Below, one piece after another: positions 34,580-43,038 of a stretch of 64,000 nt of DNA. Below the pieces are notes generated by a model. That model did no database searches and was not told where the DNA came from. It saw nothing but the letters and a program-made list of their open reading frames with translations. Source of the DNA: VXNE01 sp965248075 (GTDB taxonomy: Bacteria; Pseudomonadota; Gammaproteobacteria; Pseudomonadales; Azotimanducaceae). The translations under genes were made by a program, and so were the position numbers. The stretch spans positions 744,001 through 808,000 of the forward strand of contig CBDFIL010000001.1 in NCBI GenBank assembly GCA_965248075.1, written 5' to 3'. How positions within the stretch are numbered: the stretch's first letter is position 1; each line of letters begins with the position of its first letter.

Positions 34580-35523
34580 CGGGATTGCTCGCGCACGAGC
34601 ACATCCTTGGCCCCGTCCACTGCCTCGGGGCACCACTCGCGGACGACGAGGAACTGCAACCGTCGCCGACCGATCCGGCCCCCGTCATCCTGGGCGATGG
34701 CTCCCTATGGGACATGGGCCTACAGGCCGGCCTTGTCGGGATGTTGATGATGTACCTGATGAACGACGAGTTCACGGTCGACGACCGACTCGTCTTCCCG
34801 ACCCTCGGCATCGACATGGCTTCCAGAGCGGACGCGGACAACGTGGGCAGCACCGCCCCACGCGAAATCGCCCAGCACAGGAAGATCAACAAGGGGCTCG
34901 CGATGGAACTCCTGACTGGCCTTCTGCTGGCGCGGCTCGACAGTGCCAGCGCAGTTCACTGCAACTGCGACACGCGCCACGGGTTGCCGCACGCCGTCGC
35001 AGGGGGCGGCATGACGGACGTGGAGGCGATTTACGAGGCATCGGGAACCACGCCGCGGTTCCGGGTGATCGCAGCGGTGAGTGCGAAGAGCGATGTCACG
35101 CGGACGTTCTACCTCAAGCAGCTACAGCAGGCACTGCGTCACGGCAGGCAGATCGCGGAGCGCACGGGAGTGCCCGTGTACGCACTGGTGCTGAATGGCG
35201 GAGACATTGGCAGCGACGAAGACCTGCAGGATGTCTTTCAAACGTTCATGGCATCCGAAGGGCTGGGGCGCGGTGGCCCCGTTCGCGTGGTGCCGATGTA
35301 CGCTCCGAGCCTTGCCAGTGCCGTGCGGGAACTCGAGGTGAACCTTGCGCCGGACGCCTTCAGGTTCGGATCGGACGTGTTGGCGGACGTGTTCGAGACG
35401 GTACTTGACGGACTGCTCGCACCGTCAGAGAAGAAGAGGCCCGCCGATTGGGTGCGCAAGACCTGGACACAGGTGGTCTCCGGGGAGCCCCGCAGACGCG
35501 GTGCGCGTGGCCCGCAACCCTAG
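34580..35523 (+). CDS. unrecognised protein, probably 5'-truncated; weakly nuclease-like
   Basis: The coherent reading starts at the IS66 junction and gives about 314 residues. I do not recognise the family. Residues read LGDGSLWDMGLQAGLVGMLM near the start, and the middle part contains AVAGGGMTDVEAIYEASGTT, then RFRVIAAVSAKSDVTRTFYL, LKQLQQALRHGRQIAERTGV and PVYALVLNGGDIGS. The D ... E ... x-A-x-S-A-K arrangement before a long helix resembles a PD-(D/E)XK nuclease core with Ser where the acidic residue before Lys is usual. This is a weak inference. The first credible ATG is 34714; the natural start may be lost. Confidence 0.45.
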
Positions 35524-35637
35524 TCGGCCACCGGGCAGCCGCGCGCGGTACCTTGGCCGCTCGTCCGTAGACGCGGGCTCGCTTCGCCGCAGGCAGGAGG
35601 TGGTGGAGACCGTTCTGCTCCAAACGGAAGCGGCAAG

Positions 35638-36144
35638 CTAGAAAGCCGGCCGAGACATTGAAATCCCCAAGGTGCCCTTCACCGCAGCAGTCGCTAGAGC
35701 ACCCACAACCTTGTCAAAGGCGGACGCCGCTGCAGTTCCCATCTTCTCCCGCAGCTTTGCGTATCGCGTCGCCGCCAGTTCTGTCCGCGGCCCGTCCTTG
35801 CCCAAGTCTGAGAGGGACTGCTTCAGAACTTCCCGCTCCTGCGGGCTCAGTTCCTCGATCTCGTCTGCCATCTCCTTGGCTGACGCAAGACGCAACTCGG
35901 TCCATGGGTACGGTTGACCGCAATTGTGGCAATAGTTGGGCGGTGACCAGGCGAAGAGTCCAAAGACCCCGGGCACAACGTAGTGACCTCGAATCCGGTC
36001 CTCACAGTACCCACAGGTCGTGAACGTCGCTTCGCCGCATTCTGGGCAAAACCTGCTTCTGAGTTCGGGAGAAGTCTCCACGGAGCTTGTGGTGTGGTGT
36101 CCGTTGGGACACATCTCTGCGGATTCGTAATGGCTCTCACTCAT
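35638..36144 (-). CDS. DUF2321-type zinc-ribbon protein
   Basis: 168 residues. Three paired-cysteine ribbons: EMCPNGHHTTSS, RFCPECGEATFTTCGYCEDR and NYCHNCGQPYPWTE; then a helical tail with EIEELSPQEREVLKQSLSDL. This combination (C-P-N-G-H, C-P-x-C-G, C-x2-C, Y-C-x2-C-G-x-P-x-P-W-T) is the DUF2321 pattern; the family has no known function. GGAGGA lies about 10 bases before the chosen ATG at 36144, favouring it over in-frame starts at 36210 and 36168. It sits among defence remnants. Confidence 0.72.
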   Translation of the reverse strand: MSESHYESAEMCPNGHHTTSSVETSPELRSRFCPECGEATFTTCGYCEDRIRGHYVVPGVFGLFAWSPPNYCHNCGQPYPWTELRLASAKEMADEIEELSPQEREVLKQSLSDLGKDGPRTELAATRYAKLREKMGTAAASAFDKVVGALATAAVKGTLGISMSRPAF

Positions 36145-36587
36145 GAGTCCGCTGTCCTCCTCTTCCATTCCGTGGCGAAGGCGCGTTACGCCGCATCCGA
36201 AGCCGACCAATCATACCGTCCAGGCGGTTTGCAGGCGACCAAGCTGCGCGATCAAGCTGCCGGAATGTTCATGAGATGAGTTCATCTCATCAGCTTGCGA
36301 GGTAGAGTCGAGACAGTAGGATCGAGAGCCGCATCTCGTCCGCGGATGGCGTCAAGGCCATTGCAACGACACACTCCGAAGAGCGTGAGGCTCCGCATAC
36401 TCGCCGAGTAGGGCGAAGTCGAACTGCGCCAGCGGACCCCGTGTGCCATGCGTGTTTCAAGGCCGAGGGTCGGATCTCGTCCCTTGATGGCCGGTGAGCG
36501 GACCCCGATGGCCGTGCAGCCCGGACGCCGTTCCCGCGCCGCCAACCTGCGCTCGCCGTTCCAACTCCGCGCATGCACGCTGACCGA
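36145..36587. other. gene-free region with nested inverted repeats
   Basis: 443 bases with no convincing gene on either strand. The notable feature is ATGAGATGA (36271-36279), GT, TCATCTCAT (36282-36290), a 9-bp perfect inverted repeat. It is bracketed by CAAGCTG (36253-36259) and CAGCTTG (36291-36297), which also pair. It may be an operator, or a cruciform-type end of the leftward PIN-like gene's transcript. Confidence 0.5.
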
Positions 36588-37547
36588 TCAGGGGCGCCCC
36601 TCGGGCCTCCAGCCTGCCGCCTCTGCGCGGGCCCGTGCAAATGCGAGCTTGTCCGCTTCGGTGGCGCGCGCTGCAGACCCTGGTATCTCCTCGCGAACGG
36701 CGGCAGCCAGTTCGTCTCCCAGATCGCTTGCCCATACCCGATTCGCGCCTTCGGCGCTCTCGCGAAAGCCTCCCGCCTCCAGTCCCCGCAGGAACTGGGC
36801 GACTATCTGGCCCTCCCGCTCCCGCGGACGAGGGTGCTCCGGCAGACATGCGTGCAGCACTGCCTTCAGTAGTTCCGCGTCGCCCGCCGGCGTGGCCCCG
36901 AACAGCAGTGACATGGTGGCGTCCGGTCCACACACGAGATCCTCGTTCAAACCGAGCGATTCCCGCAGCCAGACATTCATGTGCTCGGCTCTGATGGAGG
37001 TCCGGTTGTCGGTCGAAAGCACCCGGTACCCCTTGACGGCTGCCTGCGCTATCACTTGCCGGTCCCCGTGGTGACTATTCTTTGAAGGTCCGCGAAAACA
37101 GTACGCGGGGATCCTTGCGGCGATCTCCCGAGCCCGCGAGTCCTCCTCGTCCGACAGCGCTATCGGAACCAAGGCACAGGGTAGCTTGGGTTCGGGGCGA
37201 TCTTGCGGCAACGCGGGGTCCAGCGGCGCGTCCAGGTGGCGCTGGGCCCATTCGCGGGCCGACCTATCGGCCGCCGCCAGGATGGCTCGTTCCTCCGCAG
37301 GCGTATAGCTGATACCGAGGCGGTTGCGCTGCCCGCGCATCACGCGGTCCCAGTAGTCCGTCTCCCTGTCCGCAAGAAGCTGGAACAGCTCATTTCGAAC
37401 CTGAGGCAGCACCGGGGTGCGAGCCCCAAGACGTTCCCAAGCCGCCATTAGGAAGCGGCGCGCATCCCGCCGACCCAGCAGGCTGGTGTCCACCGCGATC
37501 TGGTTGGGATGTATCGGGGCCGACGCCGCCACCACAGGGCGCCTCAA
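36588..37547 (-). CDS. PIN-domain-like putative toxin
   Basis: 319 residues. PIN-type acidic pattern: first Asp in NQIAVDTSLLGRRDA, Glu in VLPQVRNELFQLLA, and the distal acids in HHGDRQVIAQAAVKG and YRVLSTDNRTSI (D-R-Q then T-D-N). That is the order of the metal-binding residues of PIN nucleases. The protein is over twice the length of a VapC toxin. The C-terminal 120 residues (LPEHPRPREREGQIVAQFLR, DELAAAVREEIPG) are helical and unrecognised. Its start overlaps the upstream small gene as ATGA, the classic layout of a toxin-antitoxin pair. Function is inferred from motif and arrangement. Confidence 0.62.
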   Translation of the reverse strand: MRRPVVAASAPIHPNQIAVDTSLLGRRDARRFLMAAWERLGARTPVLPQVRNELFQLLADRETDYWDRVMRGQRNRLGISYTPAEERAILAAADRSAREWAQRHLDAPLDPALPQDRPEPKLPCALVPIALSDEEDSRAREIAARIPAYCFRGPSKNSHHGDRQVIAQAAVKGYRVLSTDNRTSIRAEHMNVWLRESLGLNEDLVCGPDATMSLLFGATPAGDAELLKAVLHACLPEHPRPREREGQIVAQFLRGLEAGGFRESAEGANRVWASDLGDELAAAVREEIPGSAARATEADKLAFARARAEAAGWRPEGRP

Positions 37548-37885
37548 TAGTCCAGCAGGCTCTCGTCCGAGATCCTGCCAACCATGCGTTGGCGGTCCGT
37601 CTCCACGTCCTCAGGCCCTTCCCCGGGATACGGCACATCCTCGGACGCAGCCATTAGGGCGGCTGCGCGCTCCTCTCCGAGCACCTCGGAGAAGGCACCT
37701 TGCAGAAGCGACAGTCGGCTCTCCTCCGTCATGCGCGCGCTCAGCACGTCGCTCGTGGGGGCGTCCCCTCCCCCGGGCGCTTTGCTTGCTGATCGAGTGC
37801 TGTCACTCGCCCCTCCCACGCCACCTCTCACCAAGGGGCCATACGCCGATGCCAGACGCCTGCGCCGTTCCTCCCGCTTGTCCAT
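37544..37885 (-). CDS. small antitoxin-like protein coupled to the PIN-like gene
   Basis: 113 residues, no family recognised. The N-terminus is strongly basic (DKREERRRRLASAYGP), the middle is Gly/Ser/Pro-rich and probably disordered, and the C-terminal third is acidic (ASEDVPYPGEGPEDVETDR, then GRISDESLLDY). A basic DNA-binding-like start plus an acidic tail is a common antitoxin build. The stop overlaps the PIN-like gene's start by 4 bases. The ATG at 37885 is preferred to an upstream in-frame TTG. Confidence 0.55.
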   Translation of the reverse strand: MDKREERRRRLASAYGPLVRGGVGGASDSTRSASKAPGGGDAPTSDVLSARMTEESRLSLLQGAFSEVLGEERAAALMAASEDVPYPGEGPEDVETDRQRMVGRISDESLLDY

Positions 37886-38088
37886 CGCGTCGCCCAATGC
37901 CCGCTATCGTCGGCTCATCTTACGCCAGGATTGTACGCCGCGCGATCAGATCCATCCCTGCGGTCGAGGTGGCGTGACGCGAGTTTGTGCTCCTGATCGA
38001 GCGCACTGGAGGCAACGGCCAGCTTGACCATGGGGGGCTGCGCTACGAACATCTGCGGAGCGGGGTCACCCCCGAGCACGGGACGGCC

Positions 38089-38860
38089 ATGCCCAAGGGC
38101 CACGGAAAGCCAACCGACAATGCCGGGGAGACTCCTTCCGTGCCGACCTTGGCCCTGCGCGGCGGACTCTCCGGTCTGTTCGTCGACTTCGACCTGCTGC
38201 CCGATCTGTTTGCCTGCCTCGATCAGTCGAGCGGACGAACGGCGGCCGTCGCTCGGTGGTCGGCGTTCTTGGAAGCGTCCGGATTTGACAGCCGCGCAAT
38301 CGACCCCCATGAGTTCCCCGTTGAGCAGCCTGCGGCCACGCTCGCCGCGGACGGGGCCTGGCGGCTAGCCGAGCGCCTTGGATTCATCGCGTCGGGCACG
38401 TTGACCGATCTGGGGCGCGAGGTCGCGGCGTTCGCGGAACTGGACGCAGCGAGTCGCCGGGAGTCCATTGCCCCGGTGCTCGCAAAAGGCGTCGAATCCG
38501 TGCTGCTCGGCCAGGGCGGCTTGCCGATCGTTCCCCTCTTGCGTCGGGCCGCGGAATGCCTCACCGCGTCCACGAACCTGTGGGCGAGGGAATGCCCGGG
38601 ACTGGTGCCCGTCGAGGTCGGGGCGATTGTCTATTGGGCGTGTGTCGATGCCCAGCGCGCCCACATCCTTGTCCGGGATATCGAGATCAACCGCGACGTG
38701 GCCATGCACCGCGTCGGGCACCCCGAGGCCGACGCCCCGCCCGGGGCGAACGCAGAGCGCCACTTCGAGCGGATACTGGAGTTCTACCTCGATCACCCGG
38801 ATCTAGGTCTAGTTCTGTCTTATTCGGCTGAAGTAGGTTACGGTGTCCGCGTCTGGCAGG
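38089..38860 (+). pseudogene. fragment of an unnamed protein family (5' part of a chimeric frame)
   Basis: From the ATG at 38089, about 255 residues not matching anything I recognise. A conserved block reads GLSGLFVDFDLLPDLFACLD and LAADGAWRLAERLGFIASGT. A second fragment of the same family occurs at 54530-54859 (FVEFEMLPDLLAQ and LAEDAWALASRLEW), with matching spacing through an IDP-x-E segment between them. The frame then continues without a stop into a sigma-factor fragment and a TonB-receptor fragment, so the 3' end of this gene is lost. It is divergent from the PIN-like pair. Confidence 0.5.
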
Positions 38861-38868
38861 TCGAAGGG

Positions 38869-39024
38869 GCTGTGGACAAAAACCTCCAGGGGTCTGCGGT
38901 AACCGTCGCGTTCAAGCGTCACGAGTCTGCATTGCGTGCGTTCGTCTCGCACATGGTCGAAAGCCCCGCTGACGTCGACGACGTGACCCAGGAAGCCTTT
39001 CTGCGAGCCTTCAACGCGGACCCG
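38869..39024 (+). pseudogene. ECF sigma factor region-2 fragment
   Basis: About 50 codons reading VAFKRHESALRAFVSHMVES and PADVDDVTQEAFLRAFNA. This is region 2.1-2.2 of an extracytoplasmic-function sigma-70 factor (the D-D-V-x-Q-E-A-F-L-R core). Regions 2.3 to 4 are absent. It is joined in frame on both sides to unrelated fragments. ECF factors often control TonB receptors, so the neighbouring receptor piece may come from the same original locus. Confidence 0.65.
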
Positions 39025-40218
39025 TGGACAATACGACAGATCAGCGAAAGCGACGACCTCAGCACCCGCTTCAATGCCCTGGTGAACATACCGCTCATTC
39101 AGGACCGTTTGGGCGTCCGCCTTTCCGCCTATTACCGTGATCAGGCCGGCATGTTGGATATTGCCGCGCCGCGTAACGAAGACGATGTCGAGACTCAGAA
39201 GGAAGAGGGTGTGCGCATCAAGCTGAACTGGTACGCCACGGACAAACTGGAAGTGTCCCTGATGGGCAACTACTTGGACACGGCCTACGGCGGACCCGCC
39301 AATGCATCATTCCCTTACGGCAGCACCGTTATCACCAGCGACGTGTTCCCGAATGGGGGTGAAGATTTGCAAGAGCAAGCCAATTTGACGGTCCGGTACG
39401 ATCTGGGCTTTGCTGAACTCGTGTCTGCCTCCTCCTACTTCAGGCGCGAGGTGGACTTCGCCGAGGAAACCTCAAGGTTCAATGTAGATCTTTTTTGCGA
39501 GCCCCTGATTGATCTGTTTTTTCGCAATCCGTTATTCCCGACCTTTGATCCCACCCTGCCCGCGGGTCCGGCATTCGCGGCAGCGGGCGGCACTAGTGAC
39601 CTCTTCGGGCGCAGAAGCGAACACATCGTCCAAGAATTTCGACTGATCTCACCATCCGAAAGCAAATGGTCGTGGACCACTGGGCTTTACCACTCCCAAG
39701 GGCGCGCCATTAATGGCAAGATCGGGCCCAAGTTCGTCGGCTTTCTATTGATTCCCAACCCCGGTTTCGAAGCGACGATTTCAATATTGGAAGCATTCTT
39801 TGGCGGGACCACGGAAACTCAGATTGAACGGGAGGAAACGTCGGCCTATGGCGAAGCGAATTACGCCTTCAACGAGGCCTGGGATCTAACCGTGGGCGTA
39901 CGCATCGCCAGCGCCTCCACGGCCCTCGTGGGCAGCAACACTGATTTTTCCGATACGTTCGTGTCGCCCAAGGCCATTTTGAGCTGGCGCCCCACGGATG
40001 GGATGCTCTTCTACGGTACCGTGGCCCAGGGCTTTCGCCAGGGTCTGGCTAACACAGAACTTCAAGCCGCCGTAGAATCCGCGGGACAGGTACCGCCACG
40101 GCTTCCCGGCGTGGATGAGTTTATTGCCGAGTTCTACGAAAGTAACGAAGCGGGTGTTCGATACGGTCGACCACGCACGATTGGCTTGGAATTCGCCTAT
40201 GATATGGGCGGTAGCTAA
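39025..40218 (+). pseudogene. TonB-dependent receptor fragment (plug missing, internal deletion)
   Basis: About 397 codons of an outer-membrane receptor barrel. It aligns by eye with the complete receptor at 47740: FNALVNIPLIQDRLGVRLSA and LDIAAPRNEDDVETQKEEG correspond to MVNIPLGDRAAARMVAYQRD and LDQVAPRNEKDVDTFEEYG there. The signal peptide, TonB box and plug are missing. Near 40135 it jumps from LFYGTVAQGFRQGLAN and its follow-on directly to the last strand (GVRYGRPRTIGLEFAYDM), so roughly 150 residues of barrel were deleted in frame. Cannot form a working receptor. Confidence 0.75.
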
Positions 40219-40271
40219 CAAACCAGACCCCGCGGCCCACACTTGTTTGGCGGGGTGATGGTGAGGAAGGT

Positions 40272-41087
40272 ATGGATTTTAACGATATATTCGGGGTCTC
40301 CGGGAAAATTGTGTGCGTCACCGGAGGTGGCGGCGGTATTGGCAAGGGCATCGCGGGCGGTTTTATCGCCGGGGGCGCGAAGGTGTATATCGCATCCCGT
40401 CGAGATCTGTCGTCGATTGCGGATGAATTGGCCACTGAGGGCCCCGGTGAGTGCATAGCCTTGCGGGCAGACCTTGCGCAGGACAAGCAGATCGAGGACC
40501 TCGCCAACGAGTTGAAGGAAAGAGAAGGCAAACTCGATGTATTGGTAAACAACGCGGCGATCGGCAACCTCAATCATCCGTTCGGGGAATTCCCTATGGA
40601 GGCTTGGGATCAACTCTCTCAGCTCAACCTGCGTGCACCATTCGCCCTGACTCAGGCGTGTCTCGGATTGCTGGCGGAAGCGGGCAATGCCAACTCTCAT
40701 GCAGCGGTAATCAATATAGCGTCTATTGACGGGATACGCATACCCCAGGACGATGACTGGGCTTATGGTCCTGCCAAGGCGGGTCTAATTCAACTGACAC
40801 GTCAATGGGCGGGTCGCCTGGGCAATAACCACGGTCGTGAAGGTGGCCGTCATATCACGTTTAACGTTATAGCACCCGGGCCGTTCCCCGGCATGTTGGA
40901 TGATTTGTTAGCAACCGAGGAAGGACGCGCCGCGGTGGGTGGACTAACGGTCGTTGGGCGGGTTGGTGAACCGGAAGACATCGGCGCGGCTTGCGTATAC
41001 TTAGCAAGTCGCGCGGGCGCGTTTGTCACCGGTGCCGTGCTACCAGTAGATGGCGGATTTCTGGTGGGACGTTTTGCGAACCGCTAG
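40272..41087 (+). CDS. short-chain dehydrogenase/reductase
   Basis: 271 residues. Cofactor loop VCVTGGGGGIGKGIAGGFIA, basic residues after beta-2 (IASRRDLS, suggests NADP), VNNAAIGNLNHPF, catalytic INIASIDGIRIPQ then WAYGPAKAG (Y-x3-K), and FVTGAVLPVDGGFLVG. The G-G-G-G-G-I-G loop and the long AGNANSHAA insertion are slightly unusual. GGTGAGGAAGG precedes the ATG. It lies directly after the truncated receptor and is intact, so it may be the surviving functional gene of a rearranged cluster. Confidence 0.87.
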   Translation: MDFNDIFGVSGKIVCVTGGGGGIGKGIAGGFIAGGAKVYIASRRDLSSIADELATEGPGECIALRADLAQDKQIEDLANELKEREGKLDVLVNNAAIGNLNHPFGEFPMEAWDQLSQLNLRAPFALTQACLGLLAEAGNANSHAAVINIASIDGIRIPQDDDWAYGPAKAGLIQLTRQWAGRLGNNHGREGGRHITFNVIAPGPFPGMLDDLLATEEGRAAVGGLTVVGRVGEPEDIGAACVYLASRAGAFVTGAVLPVDGGFLVGRFANR

Positions 41088-41147
41088 TGCTGAGGCATAG
41101 CCGATCAGCTGGAGTAAATGCTCGCCAAACTTGAGGAAAGACATCAG

Positions 41148-41642
41148 ATGCCCAAGAAACCAAGCTACATAGACACCTTGAACGCGATTGCCAACGGTGA
41201 ACGCGGCAGTTACGAATTGCTCAAACATTGGAGCGCGGGCACCAAGGACAAGAAATTGAAGACTACCTTGGACATGATCGCAATTCGCGAAGCGGAACAC
41301 GGCTGGGCTTTCGAGAAACGCCTCTGTGAACTCGGCTATAGTGTCACGCCGGTGAAGCCTTACGAGGGATTCAACGCACTCATCAAGCTGATGAAGTCAA
41401 ACGCCAGCGATGAACAGAAGTTTGCGGGCTTCGGTATCGGCACCAATTCCGGCGCCGGTGCTCAAAGCGATCAGCCTGACGCCCTTCTGCAATTCCTGGC
41501 CGATACCAGCATCGACCCCAAAACCGGTGAACTCATCGGCCGATTCATCTGCGAAGAACGGGACAGCGGCGCGCAACTCCTCAAAGCGTACAAGGCAATG
41601 CAACGCCGTAGATCCGCCCGTACGCCGAAAACGGCCGCGTAA
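41148..41642 (+). CDS. ferritin-like-fold protein
   Basis: 164 residues from the ATG at 41148, which has GAGGAAAG about 8 bases upstream (an ATG at 41118 is less likely). Two helix pairs carry candidate di-iron ligands: NGERGSYELLKHWSAG, then MIAIREAEHGWAFEKRL (E-x2-H), and later GRFICEERDSGAQLLKAYKA. This resembles rubrerythrin/DUF2202-like ferritin-fold proteins, but the second E-x2-H is not obvious, so metal binding is uncertain. A substrate or partner cannot be named. Confidence 0.55.
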   Translation: MPKKPSYIDTLNAIANGERGSYELLKHWSAGTKDKKLKTTLDMIAIREAEHGWAFEKRLCELGYSVTPVKPYEGFNALIKLMKSNASDEQKFAGFGIGTNSGAGAQSDQPDALLQFLADTSIDPKTGELIGRFICEERDSGAQLLKAYKAMQRRRSARTPKTAA

Positions 41643-41654
41643 ACTACAAGCGTG

Positions 41655-41900
41655 CTAGGCGCCGCCCGCTGCATGTTGCTGCTCAAACTCCGCTCGCAAC
41701 GCCTGCTTGAGTTCCGCTTTGTTGGGTGGCGGACGATCCAGCCGATAGGGCTCACGCGTGATGCGCCGGGCGATCGAGGCGAGCAGCTCGGCCACCTCGA
41801 AGTCCCCGGGCTCGGGCGTGGGCACGAAGCGCAGCCCATTCCGGTGCACTACCTGGCACACTGATACGCGGTAGGCAACAACCTGACGATCCCGAGAAGA
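41655..41900 (-). pseudogene. transposase C-terminal remnant (possibly IS91-like)
   Basis: A leftward frame reads VVHRNGLRFVPTPEPGDFEV then AELLASIARRITREPYRL and ends EFEQQHAAGGA. The 'P-T-P-x-P-x-D-x-E-V-A-x-L-L-x-x-I-A-R-R' string resembles the C-terminal region of IS91-type transposases. No start or catalytic part is present. Tentative. Confidence 0.35.
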
Positions 41901-41939
41901 AGCAACGGGATTCAAGCGCTGCATTGGACAGCGACCATT

Positions 41940-41973
41940 AGAACTTTCGGTAACGACAACTAGAAGTTTCGGT
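41940..41973. repeat. paired 12-bp direct repeats at the IS21-like left end
   Basis: AGAACTTTCGGT (41940-41951) and AGAAGTTTCGGT (41962-41973), one mismatch, 22 bases apart, about 55 bases before the istA-like start. IS21-family ends carry such multiple transposase-binding repeats, so this is probably the left end of the decayed element. Confidence 0.5.
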
Positions 41974-42026
41974 TCGGGCCTCTGATCCGGACGGCTGAGG
42001 TTCCCTCGCGCAGAGGTGGGGGAGCG

Positions 42027-42998
42027 ATGACGACGGATTGGCAAGTGAGGTTACTGATGTCGCTGTTGAAGGAAGGAACGCCGCTGGTGACGGCGGCGGC
42101 GAAGGCCGGGATGAGCGAGCCGACGGCGCGCAAGTACCGGCGTGTGAAGAAGCTGCCGAGCGAGTTGCGCCCGGTGCGCACGTGGCGCACACGGGAGGAT
42201 TCGCTCGGGGAAGTCTGGCCGGACGTCGAGCGGATGCTGGAGCTCGATGGCGGCCTGGAAGCGAAGACGGTCTTCGAGGAACTGCAACGGCGCCATCCGG
42301 GGCGGTTCACGGCGGGGCAGTTGCGTACGCTGCAGCGCCGCTTCCGGCAGTGGCGTGCGTTGCACGGGCCTTCGAAGGAGGTGATCTTCCCGCAGGTTCG
42401 GGAGCCCGGCGTGCAGTGCCAGTCCGACTTCACCGACATGCGGCAGCTGTCGGTGACGATTGGCGGCGAGCCGCTGGCGCACCTGTGCTTCCACGGCGGC
42501 AGGGTGTTCAACGAGCGCTACCTGGAGGTGCTGCAGCACTACGGGATCGAGGCCTCGAAGAACACGCCTGGCAACACGCACGAGAACGGCGACGTCGAGT
42601 CGGCGCACCGGCACTTCAAGCGCGCGGTGGATCAACGGCTGCGGCTGCGCGGCATGCGGGACTTCGCCAGCCTCGAGCAGTACGAGGCGTTCCTGCACCA
42701 GGTGGTGGCGGCGCGCAACGCGCAGCCCCAGGAGCGTCTGACCGAGGAGTTGGCGGTGATGCGGCCGTTGCCAGTGCGCCCGCTGCCGGCGTGGCGTGAG
42801 GACTTCGCCACGTTGACGCGCTGGAGCACGGTGCGGGTCGCCCGCAAGGCGTACTCGGCGCCGTCGCGACTGATCGGCGAGCGGCTGCGGGCGCGCGTGT
42901 TCGCCGCGCACATCAAGCTCTGGCGCGGTGCGGATCGGGTCGGTGTGTATCGGCGCCTGCGTGGTGAGGAGCCCTATCGCACGCTGACCACTGCATAG
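42027..42998 (+). pseudogene. istA: IS21-family IstA with internal deletion
   Basis: 323 codons. The N-terminal HTH (LVTAAAKAGMSEPTARKYRR) and the first catalytic Asp (GVQCQSDFTDMRQLSVTIGG) are present. After EPLAHLCFHGG the reading jumps to RVFNERYLEVLQHYGIEASK, skipping the roughly 60 residues that should carry the second catalytic Asp. The Glu region (NTHENGDVESAHRHFKRAVD) remains. No istB follows. The protein is open but cannot catalyse transposition. Length is about 150-180 residues below a full IstA. Confidence 0.8.
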
Positions 42999-43038
42999 TG
43001 CATTCGAAAATCGATTAGCTCCAAACGAGGAGTATGTC

